Shown in pieces: positions 9,698-22,349 of a DNA stretch of 64,000 nt (position 1 is its first letter; each line of letters begins with the position of its first letter). The translations under genes were made by a program, and so were the position numbers. Source of the stretch: Fonsecaea monophora (lineage: Eukaryota; Ascomycota; Eurotiomycetes; Chaetothyriales; Herpotrichiellaceae); NCBI RefSeq assembly GCF_001642475.1, contig NW_019173983.1, positions 1 to 64,000 on the forward strand, written 5' to 3'. A model generated the notes under the pieces. The model searched no databases. It was not told the DNA's origin and saw only the letters and a list, made by a program, of their open reading frames with translations.

Positions 9698-12432
9698 TCA
9701 AAGATGAGCCTTTGCAGGCCCAACTTCCCAATCCGCCAAGAACCGCACATTGACCTTTCTTCCTCGGAGACCCTTGACAGCCACCTTGACCTCCTGTCCA
9801 GGCAGCAGATCGAACATGTTGTCTTCCCACAGTGGTTCAGGCTCGTCCGCCTTTTCAGTTCCATCGTACACGGGCTCCAGCCAACAGCCCTTGATTGGCT
9901 GATTGGCACTGACTGTCACCACATCCTCAAAGTGTGTGTCGTTGACGTCGGTATGGGCGTGATCATCTTGGATGCTCTGAACGGAAGTGGCCACTTTGGT
10001 GTCGACGGGCCACTGCAAGTACCGATACGGCTCGGGCCAGTCAGTGAATCTTGCCAGCACCTTCTTCGTCGACGGGTCCACGAGGGTTGCATCAAGGATG
10101 ATCAGACTTTCCTCGGTCCACGACGCATGTGGCTTCAGACTCCCAAGCTCGGTATTGTGACCGGCTGACAAGGTCACCTCCGAGCTCACGCCCGTCCAGT
10201 CCAACTCAACCTCCTTTCCGGCGTGAAGATCGTACGCCCTCAGTTCCAGAGAGCACTTTGCCTCCACTGGCGTTGTATTATGCGCAAAGAGAGCAAAGTT
10301 GGGGATATACGAATCCTTTGGTTTGTCTTCGTCGATCCAGCGAGAGCGAGGTGTGCGTTCAATCCCAACGCTGATTGGGGCAAAGTTGCGTCGGATCGTA
10401 TAAAAGGCAGGTTTCGGACGGAGATAATAGTCAATATATGCCCAGCTTGTGACCGGGTAGACATCATTCAGCTGCCAAATGATTGCACCTGCGCACTCCT
10501 CTTTACCTTTGCCCCCAAACTTCCGCTTCCAGTCACGCAGCGCATAGCCGTATGCTTCGCTCTGCAAAAGCTGTGAGCAGTATACGAAGTTCTCAAGTTT
10601 CATATCATATCGGAAGTTCTCTGACAAGTATCGCGCGATACGTGTCTCCGCGCCGTGGCCTTTGTTGTGACAATCGATGACGCGGGACTGGGGATGACGG
10701 TCCTTCGGATCAGGCGCAAAAACATCGACCGTACGCATGATAGGGAAACCGTGCATCCCGAATTCAGAGACAAACCGACCATGCAGCTCTCCATATTTCT
10801 GATAAGAGTGCTGCGGTCCATGCCATACAGCCCACTGGTGAAGATCACCGAATGTGGTGTCGCTCGCATTTGCTCCCTCCTCGCCCCAGGGTGATGATGG
10901 CCAGTATTTGATCGACGGACACAGGCTCTCGCAGACTTTGGGGAGAAGGTCGAGGTAGATCTTACGAGCCGGAAAACTGCTATCTTCAAAGGGTCCTTTG
11001 TGGTCGGCAAAGTCGTACGGCTCGCCAAAAAAGTCCTGGATCCCAAAATCCTCGTTGTTGCCACATAAAAGGGCTAGCGAGGCGCGATTGCGCATTCGAA
11101 TAGTCTGTGCTTCGGCCTCGGTCTTGACGCTGTCCAAAAATTCCTTGTAGACGGGATAATCACCACAAGCAAATGCGTAATCGTGCCAGACCAGCATACC
11201 CATTTCGTCACAGGCATCAAAGAAGTCTTCCGTCTCATAGATTCCCCCTCCCCAAACCCGGATCATATTCAGATGGTGGTACTTCGACAGTCGAACCCAG
11301 TCAAAGTATCTTTCGCGGGTCATAGTAGGCAATAGATTGTCTCCTGGGATCCAGTTACCTCCCTGGGAGAAGATATCGCGGCCATTGACGTTGAAGAGGA
11401 ATGTCTTGCCTGGCGCGTTATCAAGAGGGCGTTGAATCACTTTGATAGTCCGGATGCCGTATCGAATCGTTCTCGTATCGAGCTTGCTCGACGATTCATC
11501 TAGAAGAAATGCCGAAACACTGTATAAATGCTGTGCGCCTTGCCCGTTAGGCCACCACAGCTTGGGTTCTGCTATGATGACCGTGGCGACACCCTTTTTC
11601 GAATCGTCCAAGGAGATGTCGAGCTCCTGAGATACTTGTGAAGAGGCTTGATCGAGAATGTTGACCTTTACAAGCTTGGCAGAAGGTCCAGTTGCTTGTA
11701 CCGTTATCGTGAGCGTCGCCGTTGAGTGATCTTCTGCCAGTTCCGTGGTAATGTAGACGTCGTCAAGCCTCGCAGAGTACGTCTCCAAATGGATCGGCAT
11801 ATACGGTCCCGCCGTCACCATTATAGGTCCCCAGTCCCAGCCCCAATGGTACTATATCATCATCAACAGAAGGGTCATGTAACCGAGATGTCAAACCGTA
11901 CCTGTGCCTTTCGAATATGGTTCCTCCGTTTATCTCGAATCATTTGCGTCCTGGCCCCGAATTTCGCTTCCAGTTCACTTCCTTTCTTCAACGCGCTCTC
12001 AAAAAGGATAGAAAGCTCATTTTCCTGTCCCTCGGGTTTGAGCTGACTTGTCACGTTCACTCGATGCGGGATGAACATATTGTCAGATTTGAGAATCTCG
12101 TTTCCGTTGAGGAAGACAGTGGCAAAGGTATCCAGTCCCTCAAACAGCAAATCAGCAACTCGAGAGTTGTCAAGGCCCTTGGGGGTTGGGAAAGAGCAGG
12201 AATACTCCCAGTCCATTTCGCCAGCCCACTGGATCTGACGCTCATTTTCGCCCACGTTGGGATCCGGGATGATCTTCTTAGCCAGGAGTTCCATTTGGAT
12301 AACCGACGGGAAAGCAGTGACCGGTGCCCAAGACTTGAGGTCTGGAATGTCGTCTGCTTTCGACTTGCCATTTGCATTGGCCAGACGCCATTTCCACCCG
12401 GTGGCCAGTTCATGTCGCTGCATCATTGCCAT
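9698..12432 (-). CDS. mndB: Beta-mannosidase, GH2 (intracellular B type)
   Basis: Two exons, 12432-11902 and 11851-9698, are joined by a short GTACGG...ATATAG intron, giving 894 residues. The product removes terminal beta-1,4-linked mannose from manno-oligosaccharides. The GH2 layout is intact: a sugar-binding beta-domain, the junction motif 'YHWGWDWGP' rebuilt at the splice site, the acid/base region 'LCGNNEDF' with Glu444 and the nucleophile region 'VSEFGMHG' with Glu540. There is no signal peptide ('MAMMQRHELATGW' start), which is typical of the fungal B-type enzymes that act on imported oligomannosides in the cytosol, unlike the secreted A type. The symbol follows that similarity. A Zn2Cys6 regulator lies 1.4 kb upstream on the same strand, but a regulatory link is only a guess. 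Confidence 0.9.
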
Positions 12433-13795
12433 TTCGACGTAGTAACGAAATGGTTGGGAAGAAAACAGCCAGAGTGGCTAGTATCAAAGTTATAGAGCAG
12501 CCTTGTTAGTACGAGCCAGAATTATACAGCCATTGTGTCAGCTGAATCGAGTCGAACTCAATCAGATGCCGTGACATGCATAACTCTTTCCCCACTTTGC
12601 TCTCCATTCTGGGCCAGTGTTCTCACCGGGTTGAGGACGTATTGCAGTGAATCTCTTGCAGGGTTGGATCTCTGAGCGTCTGCCGAGGGTGCAACATGCT
12701 GTACTGACGGAGGCGGAGACATGTGTGTATGCGGGCATATGTACTCCCGGACTGTATCCGCACTTGACGGCAGTACATATCTCCTCCAATCAACGAAAGA
12801 TGGCATCGAGGTCTCGGCACCTGAAAGCCACGTCGAGCCTTCGACGTCGACAACTCCTGTTCGCAGTGTCGGGAGCTCAAGAATCTTTCACGGAGAGGTG
12901 GTTTGAACCTTCTGAATCTCAGTCCACTCAAGCAAACATTACCCAGAGATATGGATCTTCTGAGACAGCAATTGGACGGCAGCAGATCTCCAACCAATGC
13001 AAACCCAAGTGATCTGCCAATACTCCACAACGAAGTTGAGGGAAATGTTTAGTTGTTTCGTGTGACGACTCCCGGACGATGTATACAGGAGTTGAGTTGA
13101 ACGGCTCGGTCGTCGCTTTACTTCAGCCCTCGGGCCTTGTGTCACTATAACGGACTTACTCGACTCTTCAAGGGATTTTCCATTTGGACGCCTCCGGTGT
13201 TTAGTGCAAGCTCTTACTTTGAATTAGGTCGTCCACTGCAGTTGTGTCGGATGTGAGGTTTAGTACTGAAACTGTTCACCTGCATTGGCGAAGAGTGGCG
13301 CCTGGCGGTTTGTTGAACAAGTGGCTGACGAATAGACGCAAAGCGGCAGCATGATTGAACACGCAATCGAAGCTGACACGAAGTACTGCATTCATGCCGA
13401 GTTCGTTGCTCTTCCCGGACGGCGAGATAGGAGCGATCATCCGCGAACTCCCGTATTCTCCATTTGCTGCCTGCTTAGGATAAGTGCTGGTGGACCTTTG
13501 GTCCTCGTGATGAGACTGTCCCATGCAAATGGCTCCTGGGAAATATGAAAAGCCGCCCGAGCTCATAATCACATCAAACAGATCCGAGAAAACAAAATGC
13601 CAGTCTTTGGGTGAACGCCCCTTGTGAGGACCTCCATGATGTGAGTCTTGCAGACTTGAAAACCTGATCAGACCAGCCTCACGACAAGCTATCCAGGGTA
13701 CCGTCACCTCACCTCCCCTCGTGAGCCTAGCAGTACAGCCGCGTGTTCAGCCTGCAGTACAGCAAAGGTGTCCTCGAATTCATGCAACCACGACC
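12433..13795. other. Long spacer with unassigned short frames
   Basis: No gene could be modelled. On the plus strand, a frame ending in TAG at about 13052 reads 'CSQCRELKNLSRRGG' and later 'RDMDLLRQQLDG', which looks protein-like. A minus-strand frame at 12558-12806 reads 'SPPPSVQHVAPSADAQR'. A 143-codon minus frame also sits at 13276-13707. None has a convincing start, and none matches a domain I recognise. The first could be the decayed end of a regulator gene. Confidence 0.35.
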
Positions 13796-16027
13796 TCAAG
13801 GATCAGGAAGAGGGTACCAGTTTAGCTGTTGATCTCCAAACGAAAGATCATAATCAAACCACTCCAGGAATGGACCCGGCGCGGTGACGTCCTGTCCGTC
13901 AAAATTCATCAAGTCCATTGCGGTCTCCGATCTTGCATTGGCCAGAAAATCTGCATATTGGTCGATGTCAGCTGCGTACTGAGAATCTTCGTTATTCCAA
14001 GATATCACGCCATCTCGCAATGCCTCGACAATGCTGCCATATCTGTCCGCTGGCCTCGTATGAGGAGCCATATCTTTGAATGCACGAATAGCACCGTCCA
14101 GACTCTGTTTCCAACCATTGACTGCGGCTTCGCCAAATAGACTCAATTTCTTTGCCACAGCAATAGAAATCAGGGGAATCAGACAAGCTTGGAAAAGTGC
14201 AAAGGTCGAGTGCCAGACCGAAACCCTATCGTGATGAAGGCCCGAGCAGATCAGGTCGATAACTTCACTCGCCGAATTCTGGCAGAGTGATACAACCTTC
14301 CAGTCCTCGTCTGTGAATGCATTATGCGCCATGGCGTCGTCTGCCAACCGCAGCAGATGTGGTCGAGACAACAGGACGCGTACCCCCAAAAATCGATACA
14401 TCATGGTCTCTCGACTCAGCCAGAATCGTTTTGGACACGAATTCTCCGACAAGAACCGAAAGTGATGGGATTTACTCCAAATTTCGAGTTCGTCGCTGAA
14501 GGCAAAAATCTCCCGAGGTGTAATGTATGACAACTGGGCCATTCGATCTCCTATCCTTTGAGCGATGATGCAAAACTCGGCAGTCACGCGGAGAGCTATG
14601 CCATGCCAGTCTCTGTCCTCGGACTCGTTGTGTCTCTGCCGTGCAACGCTCTCTAGCCGCGCAGAGGTTGAAGAGAGCTTCGTAGAAGGCCAAGCGGTGT
14701 CCATTGTGAGCGGATCCCATCTTCCAACCCTGGGACGGTGCAACAACAATCCTTGCCAGGCGTTTCCAGCGATCATACACCACCAAGTTCTTCGTCTGAC
14801 TTCGGCTCGAGCCAGTGCCAAAGCTTCTTCCTCAGGCGTCTGGCCGAGTTTTGTCGTCTTTGCTGGCTCACGATGTAAGCCAATGGCAATAGCCATCCGG
14901 AATGCGGTTCCCATGACTAAGAATGCGGTGTTTGGCGAGTTGATGTAGTACAAGTACAGCGCGCTCAAGAGAACCAGCGCCTGTAGCATTTCCAGATTTC
15001 CCGAGGTAAATATGTTGTAACCAAGGAGATTCCGCGCTCGTTCGTGGTAAGCGAAGTGTGATTGATCGTCCCCCGCCGCAATGGAACCTAATGCAAGGAC
15101 CATGTTTGAGAGCGCCTTCCATCCGTCATCTGTGCGTTCCTGGCTCGAGAACTCATCCCGAAAGCGACTCTCGTCCACCATTGGGATCAGGGCGTGGATC
15201 TGCTCGAAATACGCGTCGATGGCCATCTGTTGTGCAGACGACAAGGATGGAAGTGTGGAGGATACAGGGGCGACATGATGCGCAGCCCGTGGGGGCTCTT
15301 TGCTCGAACTCCGAACGACGAGTTGCTTTGGTTTCTGAAATGCCGACTGTCCAAGATCCAAGAACGATTGTTTTGCAGAGGGGCAGACGCTGAAGAACAC
15401 ATGCAGAAAAGCACCAGTCGAGGAAACGCGCGGATATGAGCCCGGGTGTTGGTGGATGATGATGCCGTTGACAGCGTCGCCAACTGGTGGCTCCGGACCT
15501 TCCTCGTCCTGAGCCTCATTCCATTCCTCATCTGCAGCGATATCGTTGAGGGATTGCAAAGCTTCTGGAACCTCATTGGCGACAGCACCATCAGCAGCTG
15601 GCGAAGGTGTCTGGGTATCAACCTCATTACTGATCAATCGGATAACACTCTCTCGAGAAAGGCCCGGCAGGCTGTCAAAGTCCACTGCCGGCAAAAGCTG
15701 CTTGATGATCTGATTGCGAGCGGTCAGAGCGTCGTTCAACTGGTCAATTGTTCTACACAGCCAGCAGTTAGATGGTGTCGCAAAGTCACAAGAGGCCACA
15801 ACTCACTTCCAGGAGGGATTTGTTCTCCGCTGTCGCTTCCTGTAGCTACACCTCGATTCTAAAGAATGTTTTCGACAGTTTTGGCAGGGTAAAGTGCCAT
15901 CGCACTTGATCTTCCTCCTCGTGCATTCAACGCAAGCACGATTGGTCCTTCGAGGCTCAGGGCCGCTGTGCTGCCTCTGCGGGTTCTGGGCCGTAGCCGA
16001 GAAGGTGAGATCGCTAGAGCCATCCAT
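13796..16027 (-). CDS. Zn2Cys6 fungal transcription factor
   Basis: Exons 16027-15807 and 15752-13796 (GTGAGT...TAG intron) give 725 residues. The N-terminal binuclear zinc cluster has Cys32, 35, 42, 48, 51 and 60 (CX2CX6CX5CX2CX8C) within 'ACVECTRRKIKCDG', followed by a basic linker. The intron falls right after the linker, a common place in this family. The middle region (roughly residues 190-480) matches the fungal-specific transcription factor domain, including a 'RRRTWWCMIAGNAW' segment. It is a nuclear DNA-binding regulator, probably recognising CGG half-sites. Its targets are unknown. Neighbours are a beta-mannosidase downstream and a GMC oxidoreductase upstream, and either could be controlled by it. 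Family call sure, role open. Confidence 0.9.
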
Positions 16028-16966
16028 AATGCACTGTCTGAGGCTAGTTCTTTGCTGGCATTCAATGTCAACCGCCGAAATTCATCAGGTTGATTGGAAG
16101 GGGTTCCGTCCGATGATGTGGCTGTGTAGTATGATGACTCTCGGTGACCAAGTTGTCTCGACAAATTTTGTAGCGCAGCGTACCCTTGCAACCCTACAAG
16201 CCAGTCGGTTTCTAGCCTGGACAAAAGCCTCCGAGGGGAATCAATGGATCTAAGGGAGGCCAGGTATACGGTGCGCCGCAGCTGGGTGGGTGTGCTGCAC
16301 GGTGCAGGAGAAAGACGAGGGACGCCATAGAAAAGAACAAGTCAGGCTGGTCCGATAGAGACTAGGGTTTGTACGTAGTGTGCCGTAGGTGGTATAGGCG
16401 GCGCCCTTCTAGTTTGTGGTGAGGGTTGGAGGGTGACAGTGTCCCGTGCTTGGCGCAGTCAATGCATATCTTGAGCATAGTCATCTACCAAGCCTGCAAG
16501 CCTAGGTAAGTTAGGCATGGCAGGTAAGCATTAAATCACTCTCCGCACACCTACAAAGGCACTTTGACCGAGAACTCATCAGGCACCCATTCCCGACAAA
16601 TAATACACGGACAGTCCTTACCCGAGATCACGCTTGAGACTGACTTGCGGAGCAATTCGCACGAGTTTCTGACGCCGAAGCTGTCCATTACAATGTCCAA
16701 GGCACACGTTACTGAGGCACGCCAACTTAGTTATACTTGGGTTGGCGCTGGAAGAGATGGCAATAAGAGTAGCAAGAGATGCTTGAACTTCCTGCGGTTC
16801 ATTGAGACTACGTGCACCAAAGCCGGCCCAAGCAGCACCACCTTCTTTCACACAGAGCTATAGACAGCCAATGCGTACTCAAGCTCTACCTCTATCAAAG
16901 TATAATGCGCTCAGCAAGGCAATCCCTCTATACAGAGACTTCACATGGTCGGACTATTAACTTGTT
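16028..16966. other. Intergenic spacer, no gene seen
   Basis: It lies between the start of the Zn2Cys6 gene and the stop of the GMC gene. It contains the regulator's promoter. The 99-codon plus frame at 16564-16863 starts at a non-ATG codon and has no recognisable motif. Confidence 0.55.
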
Positions 16967-18988
16967 TCAGACGCAACTGACAAGCAACTCTGCAGCCTTC
17001 TCCCCAATGGCATACGCTGGCATCTGCGTGTGTCCACCGTTCAGACTCGGCATGATGCTGCAGTCGGCAACCATCAAACCCTTGACGCCCCTGACACGCA
17101 GCTTCTCGTCCACTACAGCCATCGTATCGCCATCCTTCCCCATGCGACACGTGCCCGCCGGGTGGTGCGCCGTGGCGCTGTACTGACGCACATACGGCTC
17201 CCAGTCTTCCCTGGTAGTTTCGGGCCCCAAGGCCGCGTACTTCGGACCAGCCATCCACACGCCCGGGGCGATGATGTTCTTGGTGCCAGATCCGGTTGTC
17301 ACGATCGAGTGTGCAAAGCGCACGCCTTCGGCCAACATGAGCAGATCGAGAGGATCGGATAGGTAGCGAGGGTCGATGATTGGCTTGTCATGCGGGCTCG
17401 TGGAGCGCAGGGTGACTGTGCCGCGGCTCTGTTGGCTAAACAGCAGTGTCATCATCTCGAAGCCGTACTTCCCCTCCAAGGGAATGGGATATCCGTGAAC
17501 GTGGCCTGAATACAACTCAGTGTGCATGTATTCGACGTGAGCCTGCTCGGGTGTGAGGTCAGCAGCATCTCGTGTCGACCCAGACGTCGCGGCGGATCTC
17601 TCGCGCCACAAAGACGACGAGTTCAACCCGTCGTCGAGTCGCGCCAGCGCAAAGATGCCAAAGGGAAATGTGGAAAAGAAGCCAGATTGAGAGCTCTGGT
17701 AGGTTGCCAGGGAATTTGCGAAACCGTTGGCGTGGTGGATGAATCGGTCGTTGGTGAGGTCCGGCTGCGTGACTTCGTAGGGGACAAACACGACCTTAGG
17801 AGCAGTTAGAGAAGACTTCCCTCGTCAGGGAATGAGAGTGCGGCTTGCCAGATGGTCTTGGAAGTTTTTACCCACGCCCGGAGAATCGACTATACAATCG
17901 ACGCCGAGCTGTGTGAGCTCATCTTTTGGGCCGATGCCAGATCGAAGCAGAATAGTCGGCGAGCAGTACGCACCTGCAGACGACATGAGAAATCCCGTAC
18001 ATGTGAGTGTCGGGTGCGATGCTTACCTGCAGACAATATGACTTGCTGACCAGCTTTCAACACCCTCCTGTTCCCAGAGTTATCGACAACCTCGACGCCC
18101 GTCGCCACAACATCCCCTTGGACGTGCTCAAGGATGACTTTGTCGACTACGGTATCGACCACGATATCCACTCGACCTTCGTGACCTTTCAGGTAGTCAG
18201 TGCCGAACGTTCTCACGCCGCCATGCACCGTCCGGGGAACATGGCCACAGGCATGTGCTGCCTGGCCCGTGGTGAACAAGTCATCTACCAGCGGCAAGCC
18301 TTTATCCTGCAAGGACTCTAGGACGTGATTGGAGATGGGCGCCAGATCGTGCGGTTCAACATGCAAGGGACCATCCGTGCCGTGATACGCCTCTGCCGCC
18401 TTGAACCAGTCTTTGCCGTGGAACGTCTCTGCGCGTTTCATGTACCGGAACATGTCGTCGCCAGTCCAGCCCTCGAGGCCCCAGTCGTCGTAGTCGGTCT
18501 TGCACCCGCGGATGCACAGCGTCCCGTTGAACCCGCTGCTCCCGCCCAGGAACTTGCCGCGGTTGAGCTGCAGCACGCGGTTGTCGAGGTGTTCCTGCGG
18601 CACGGTCTCCAGGCCCCAGTCCAGCTCGCCGCCCATGGCTTGGAAGAGGCCGCCCACCATGGTGATGAGCGGGTGACCCGTCGAGTCCGGCCCAGCCTCG
18701 ACCACCAGGACAGAGACATCCGATCTCTGGGAGAGCGCTTCGGCGAGTCTTCCCGCAATCACACAGCCAGAGGTGCCGCCTCCACTGGACGAGAGAGAGA
18801 GAAAAAAAGATATTAGCTTGTGAGCGAGGGGTGTGCAAAAGTAATGTGCTGATCTGGAATATTTGGGCGGCTGATAAAGAGGGGTGGATGTGGAGGGGTC
18901 GAAGCATCGAGGTATTATTGAGTACTCCTTACCAGATGATATAGCTGTATTCTTCCCGGACATCCTCAATGGTCCGAACTGGAGACAT
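16967..18988 (-). CDS. GMC-family FAD oxidoreductase (choline dehydrogenase-like)
   Basis: Four exons (18988-18933, 18784-18027, 17973-17849, 17794-16967) encode 588 residues. Exon 1 codes only 18 residues; its last bases and exon 2 rebuild the FAD-binding 'YSYIICGGGTSGCVIAGRL' start of the fold. Further marks are 'RGKFLGGSSGFNG', 'ILSAGAYCSPTILLRSGIG' across junction 2/3, and the C-terminal active-site region with the His of 'HHPAGTCRMG' and a second His in 'NGGHTQMPAYAIGEK'. GMC enzymes oxidise alcohols or sugars with O2 or another acceptor. There is no signal peptide, so this one is likely intracellular. Intron 3 uses a GC donor (GCAAGC). The substrate cannot be told; choline/aryl-alcohol types are both possible. 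Confidence 0.88.
17795..17848 (-). other. GC-AG intron of the GMC gene
   Basis: The 54-bp intron begins GCAAGC after CATCTG and ends CTAACTGCTCCTAAG. Without splicing, the frame runs into a TGA. With it, 'NFQDHL' joins 'VVFVPYEVTQ', the order expected for this family. No GT donor nearby restores the frame. Confidence 0.8.
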
Positions 18989-19675
18989 TGGACGTCTCGA
19001 TCAAATATACGTGGAATTTATCTACTCGAAGTGAAGACCAGGGCAACAGATATATTTTGGTATTATCATCTATTATCCATGAAGAGTGGGACGACCGAGG
19101 TCGAAGTCGAGGTCCATGTCTAGAGACAGAGAGGGACAGTGCATAAGGCTAGGCCATGTTGAGCAAGGACAACGACAAGGACAACGCATGATAATACTTC
19201 CTACTATAATTTCCTATCTCTGTACATGCATGAACCGTGATCCATCCGTCCTTCAATGGTCGTTCCGTTCATATCGACCTCCCCATCGATCAGTCTCTCC
19301 GTTATGGAAACGCTGCGTTCTATATCGGGACACTGCCTAACTGGGCACCTGGGTCACCTGGCGAGTCGCTAAGAGTCACGTCTCGGCCCGCTCCGATGTC
19401 TTCAACTCAATGTCAAGAAATCAAGACGAGACAAGTGCTTGATTGAGCACCGACGCACATGGCACCCTCGTTGGATGTTTCAGGGACCACCAGGTGACTC
19501 TTAAAAATCTAACATAGTGACGGGCATAGTGAGCATATCGAGCTACTAAGCGATACCATTCCACTCCAAGGCTTGGGCAAGTTTCTATGTTGGCAGCTGG
19601 AGATCTATTCCACACAGTATTGCTCACTCACGGTCGACCAGCGTGATCCACGTACAACTCATGGCTTCGCACACA
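18989..19675. other. Intergenic spacer, no gene seen
   Basis: It contains the GMC promoter and the 3' flank of the phosphatase gene. Small frames cross it, none with a recognisable domain. Confidence 0.55.
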
Positions 19676-21256
19676 TCAGACGAAGCATTGCTCCCACTGA
19701 CCTCCCGTCTTTGCGAATCCTAGACTACTCACAAATCTGCTCAGAGAGCAGCGTCCAAGGGCATCACCTCCACAAGAGGAGAGGGGCTGGACACGATCGT
19801 TCACAATCACACGAATTAGTTCCCCCGAATGCCCCTGACACTGCATTTTCTCGATATACGCTCTAGCAGCAAACGGAACGGTCCAAGCGGCACTGTAACC
19901 ACCCGCTGCACTAGCCTCCACGACCGTCGTGTTGGGCAATGGTAGCGTGTTGTTATAAAGTCCTAGTGCCGAAAAGATGGCTGTCATATCGTTATCGTGG
20001 CTGAAATCCGCATACAGCTTCCGGCCCAAAGGGAACGTGGCGGGATCATCGTCCAGAGTATGGTTCGTAGATGTGTGGTCTTGAACAGAGGTGTTGGTCA
20101 GCCGCGCAATGAGCTCGTTGACGAAGCCCACCCCTTGTGTAGGCCCCAGAGGATTGCCATAAGAATAGCCATAGTATTTGCCCAGTGTCTGATAGTAGCC
20201 GTAACTGTGCCATTCGGCTTCGGTAAAGAGGGCGCAGAATGGCGAAATGATGCCGTCATCGTTGGCAACGGTGTTGAACGGGCAAAGGTCCATCATGTCC
20301 ACTGTTTGGTCCATGCTGAGATTAGCGCCGGGCAGACCGGCGTTGAGGCGTGCTTGGATGGGAGGGATGAAGATCTTCGCCCAGGCCTCCTGAGCGTCGT
20401 TGCCAATATCGCCGGCTGTGCCGTTCTCAAACTCAGTGCAAAGAGCATGGTTCAGCGTGTTGTTGAATCCATCACCTTCATACTGCAGGATCACCGGATA
20501 TGGATAGCCAGAGTCGACATCCGCAGATTTGTCGGCCAGTTTCGAGGCGTGGAAGCCCTGTGTCCAATTGAGGGCCGACTCTACCACCCGATTCTCGCCC
20601 GAGGAACGGATGAAGGGTTCGAGGGACATTGCAAGCAAGCGATATCGATGATAGAATTTGGTACCCGAATTGACCATCTGCTCCTGACCGAAAGTCGTCA
20701 ACTGGTCCGCGCCGAGAGTGTACGAATAATTGGCGAGAAACTCATACGGCCCTGTGAAGGTTTTCACATTGGCATGCACCTGTTTGATGGTGTTATTGTA
20801 GGTCTTGGTCTTTGATGCTGTCGGATCTCGAGCTCCATGGCGGGACAAGATCTGAACGAATGTGACTTTGCAGCTATCAGGAACGTCTGTCGAGATATCG
20901 GAGGGTACAGTAAAGTAGGGCGAGTACTGGCCCCAATAGTGGGAAATGGTTGGTTGACATTGAAACCCTGTCACGACAGTATCGCATGAATCTGGAGGAG
21001 ACGAGCTTCCTACAGAGACCCCACTATTTGTTATGAGATGAGCATGTGGGAAACAGTTGACTGCGTCTGAGTTATTGGGAGCTTACCTCCAGCCCAAGAA
21101 CACAACCACGGTTGCCAACGGTGCCAGTATCATGATGGCGAAAATGAAACCTCGATGGACCCTCCGGGACGAGCGTGTCGGACCAAAGCCATCGTGTCGG
21201 AGGACGGAGAAGTTATATCCCTCTTTCTCAGAGGCGATGCGAGGTAGATCTTCCAT
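19676..21256 (-). CDS. Histidine acid phosphatase, 3-phytase type, membrane-anchored
   Basis: Exons 21256-21087 and 21023-19676 (GTAAGC...AATAG intron) give 505 residues. The catalytic 'RHGARDP' (Arg118, His119) and the C-terminal 'SHDND' (His399, Asp400) of branch 2 histidine acid phosphatases are present, as is the phytase-type 'WGQYSPYF' segment. Many N-x-S/T sites and paired cysteines indicate an extracytoplasmic catalytic domain. Instead of a cleavable signal peptide, a hydrophilic N-terminus with basic residues (1-34) precedes one hydrophobic segment (about 35-56), which predicts a type II membrane anchor with the enzyme outside or in the secretory lumen. It would release phosphate from phytate or other esters. 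Family sure, phytate preference likely but not proven. Confidence 0.88.
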
Positions 21257-22349
21257 GGAGCTGCCAGATCTTGCCTAGGTGGTCTCGCCGTCTCATAGCT
21301 CTTCTACCGTGCTTATTGACCTGAAGGATTTAGATGGGTGATGATGGAATCAGCGCTGCACTTGAGGAATTGATCAGGCATGATATTTAGGGGCCACGTG
21401 TAGGAACGACGCGCCGAGAAGGTTTGGACATGTTCGTGTGCTAGTAGCGACTAACAAGGCACGGGAAGTCAACGCATCAGAAGAAAAACACAGAGTGAAT
21501 ATAGAAGCGTAGGATGAGCTGGAAGCAAGGGCGAAAACATCCATTGACAGCAAGAGAAAATGGTGAGGCTTTGGGTGACGATCAACGTGTTTTGAGGATC
21601 TTGGCTTGAGGTCGCAGGTCACCAGGTGCAGTTGGTGCAGTTGGGCATGCGGTCAAGCGGTCCACGTACGCCCAGTCCAGCCCAGCGAAGCCCAGTCTCG
21701 TACCTCAACAATGAATTCAATAATGTTCCTATCATAAACCGCCTTGATCGTCTTGTCCTCTAATTTTCATCCATTCCTACAGTCTACCTTGATGCCTCTA
21801 TCTAATCAAACACACGAAGAGGGTCCAAGCGCATTCCCTTAAACACACGCAGTTGCTAAGGGATCGCGTCATCTCACCTCACATGCCGCAATCGACCCAA
21901 GTCGATCAAATGCTACCATCAACAATCCTTGTCCTTTCTTCCCTTCCAATCTTACAAAGCTTCGCTCGAATCTTTCTAAAGTACCGCTAAGGGCCTTGTC
22001 CTGTCAATATCCATAGCCCAGTAGATGTGCTGCTGTTCACACTCTTCGTCTCCTTCTGCTCAGTTGATTCCTCCCTTTTAAGCCTCGGACAAGTTACCCC
22101 CCCAGTCTTCGAGCGATACTGACGACTGACAGGAAAATTGACAGCTTACCATCATCCACAGCACACACCTTTTCTATCCCTCCCCGTGTTTTCGAAATGG
22201 CGCACGAGGGTTTGATTTTGCTGAACCGGCCTGATAACGTCTTAGAAGTCAAGACGTCTGATGGCCACGGCTACTGCGACAAAGCTGCTGGTCACTGTGG
22301 AAACCACAACAACTCCTCGTCTCTGTCTGCTGTACTCGTCGATGATGCT
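21257..22349. other. Intergenic spacer, no gene seen
   Basis: About 1.1 kb between the start of the phosphatase gene and the stop of the MFS gene, both on the minus strand. It holds the phosphatase promoter. No frame with a recognisable domain or credible splice structure was found. Confidence 0.55.

Noticed and set aside
18388..18816. Frames antisense to the GMC gene
   Set aside because: Shadows of the GMC exon 2; the GMC motifs are unambiguous on the minus strand.
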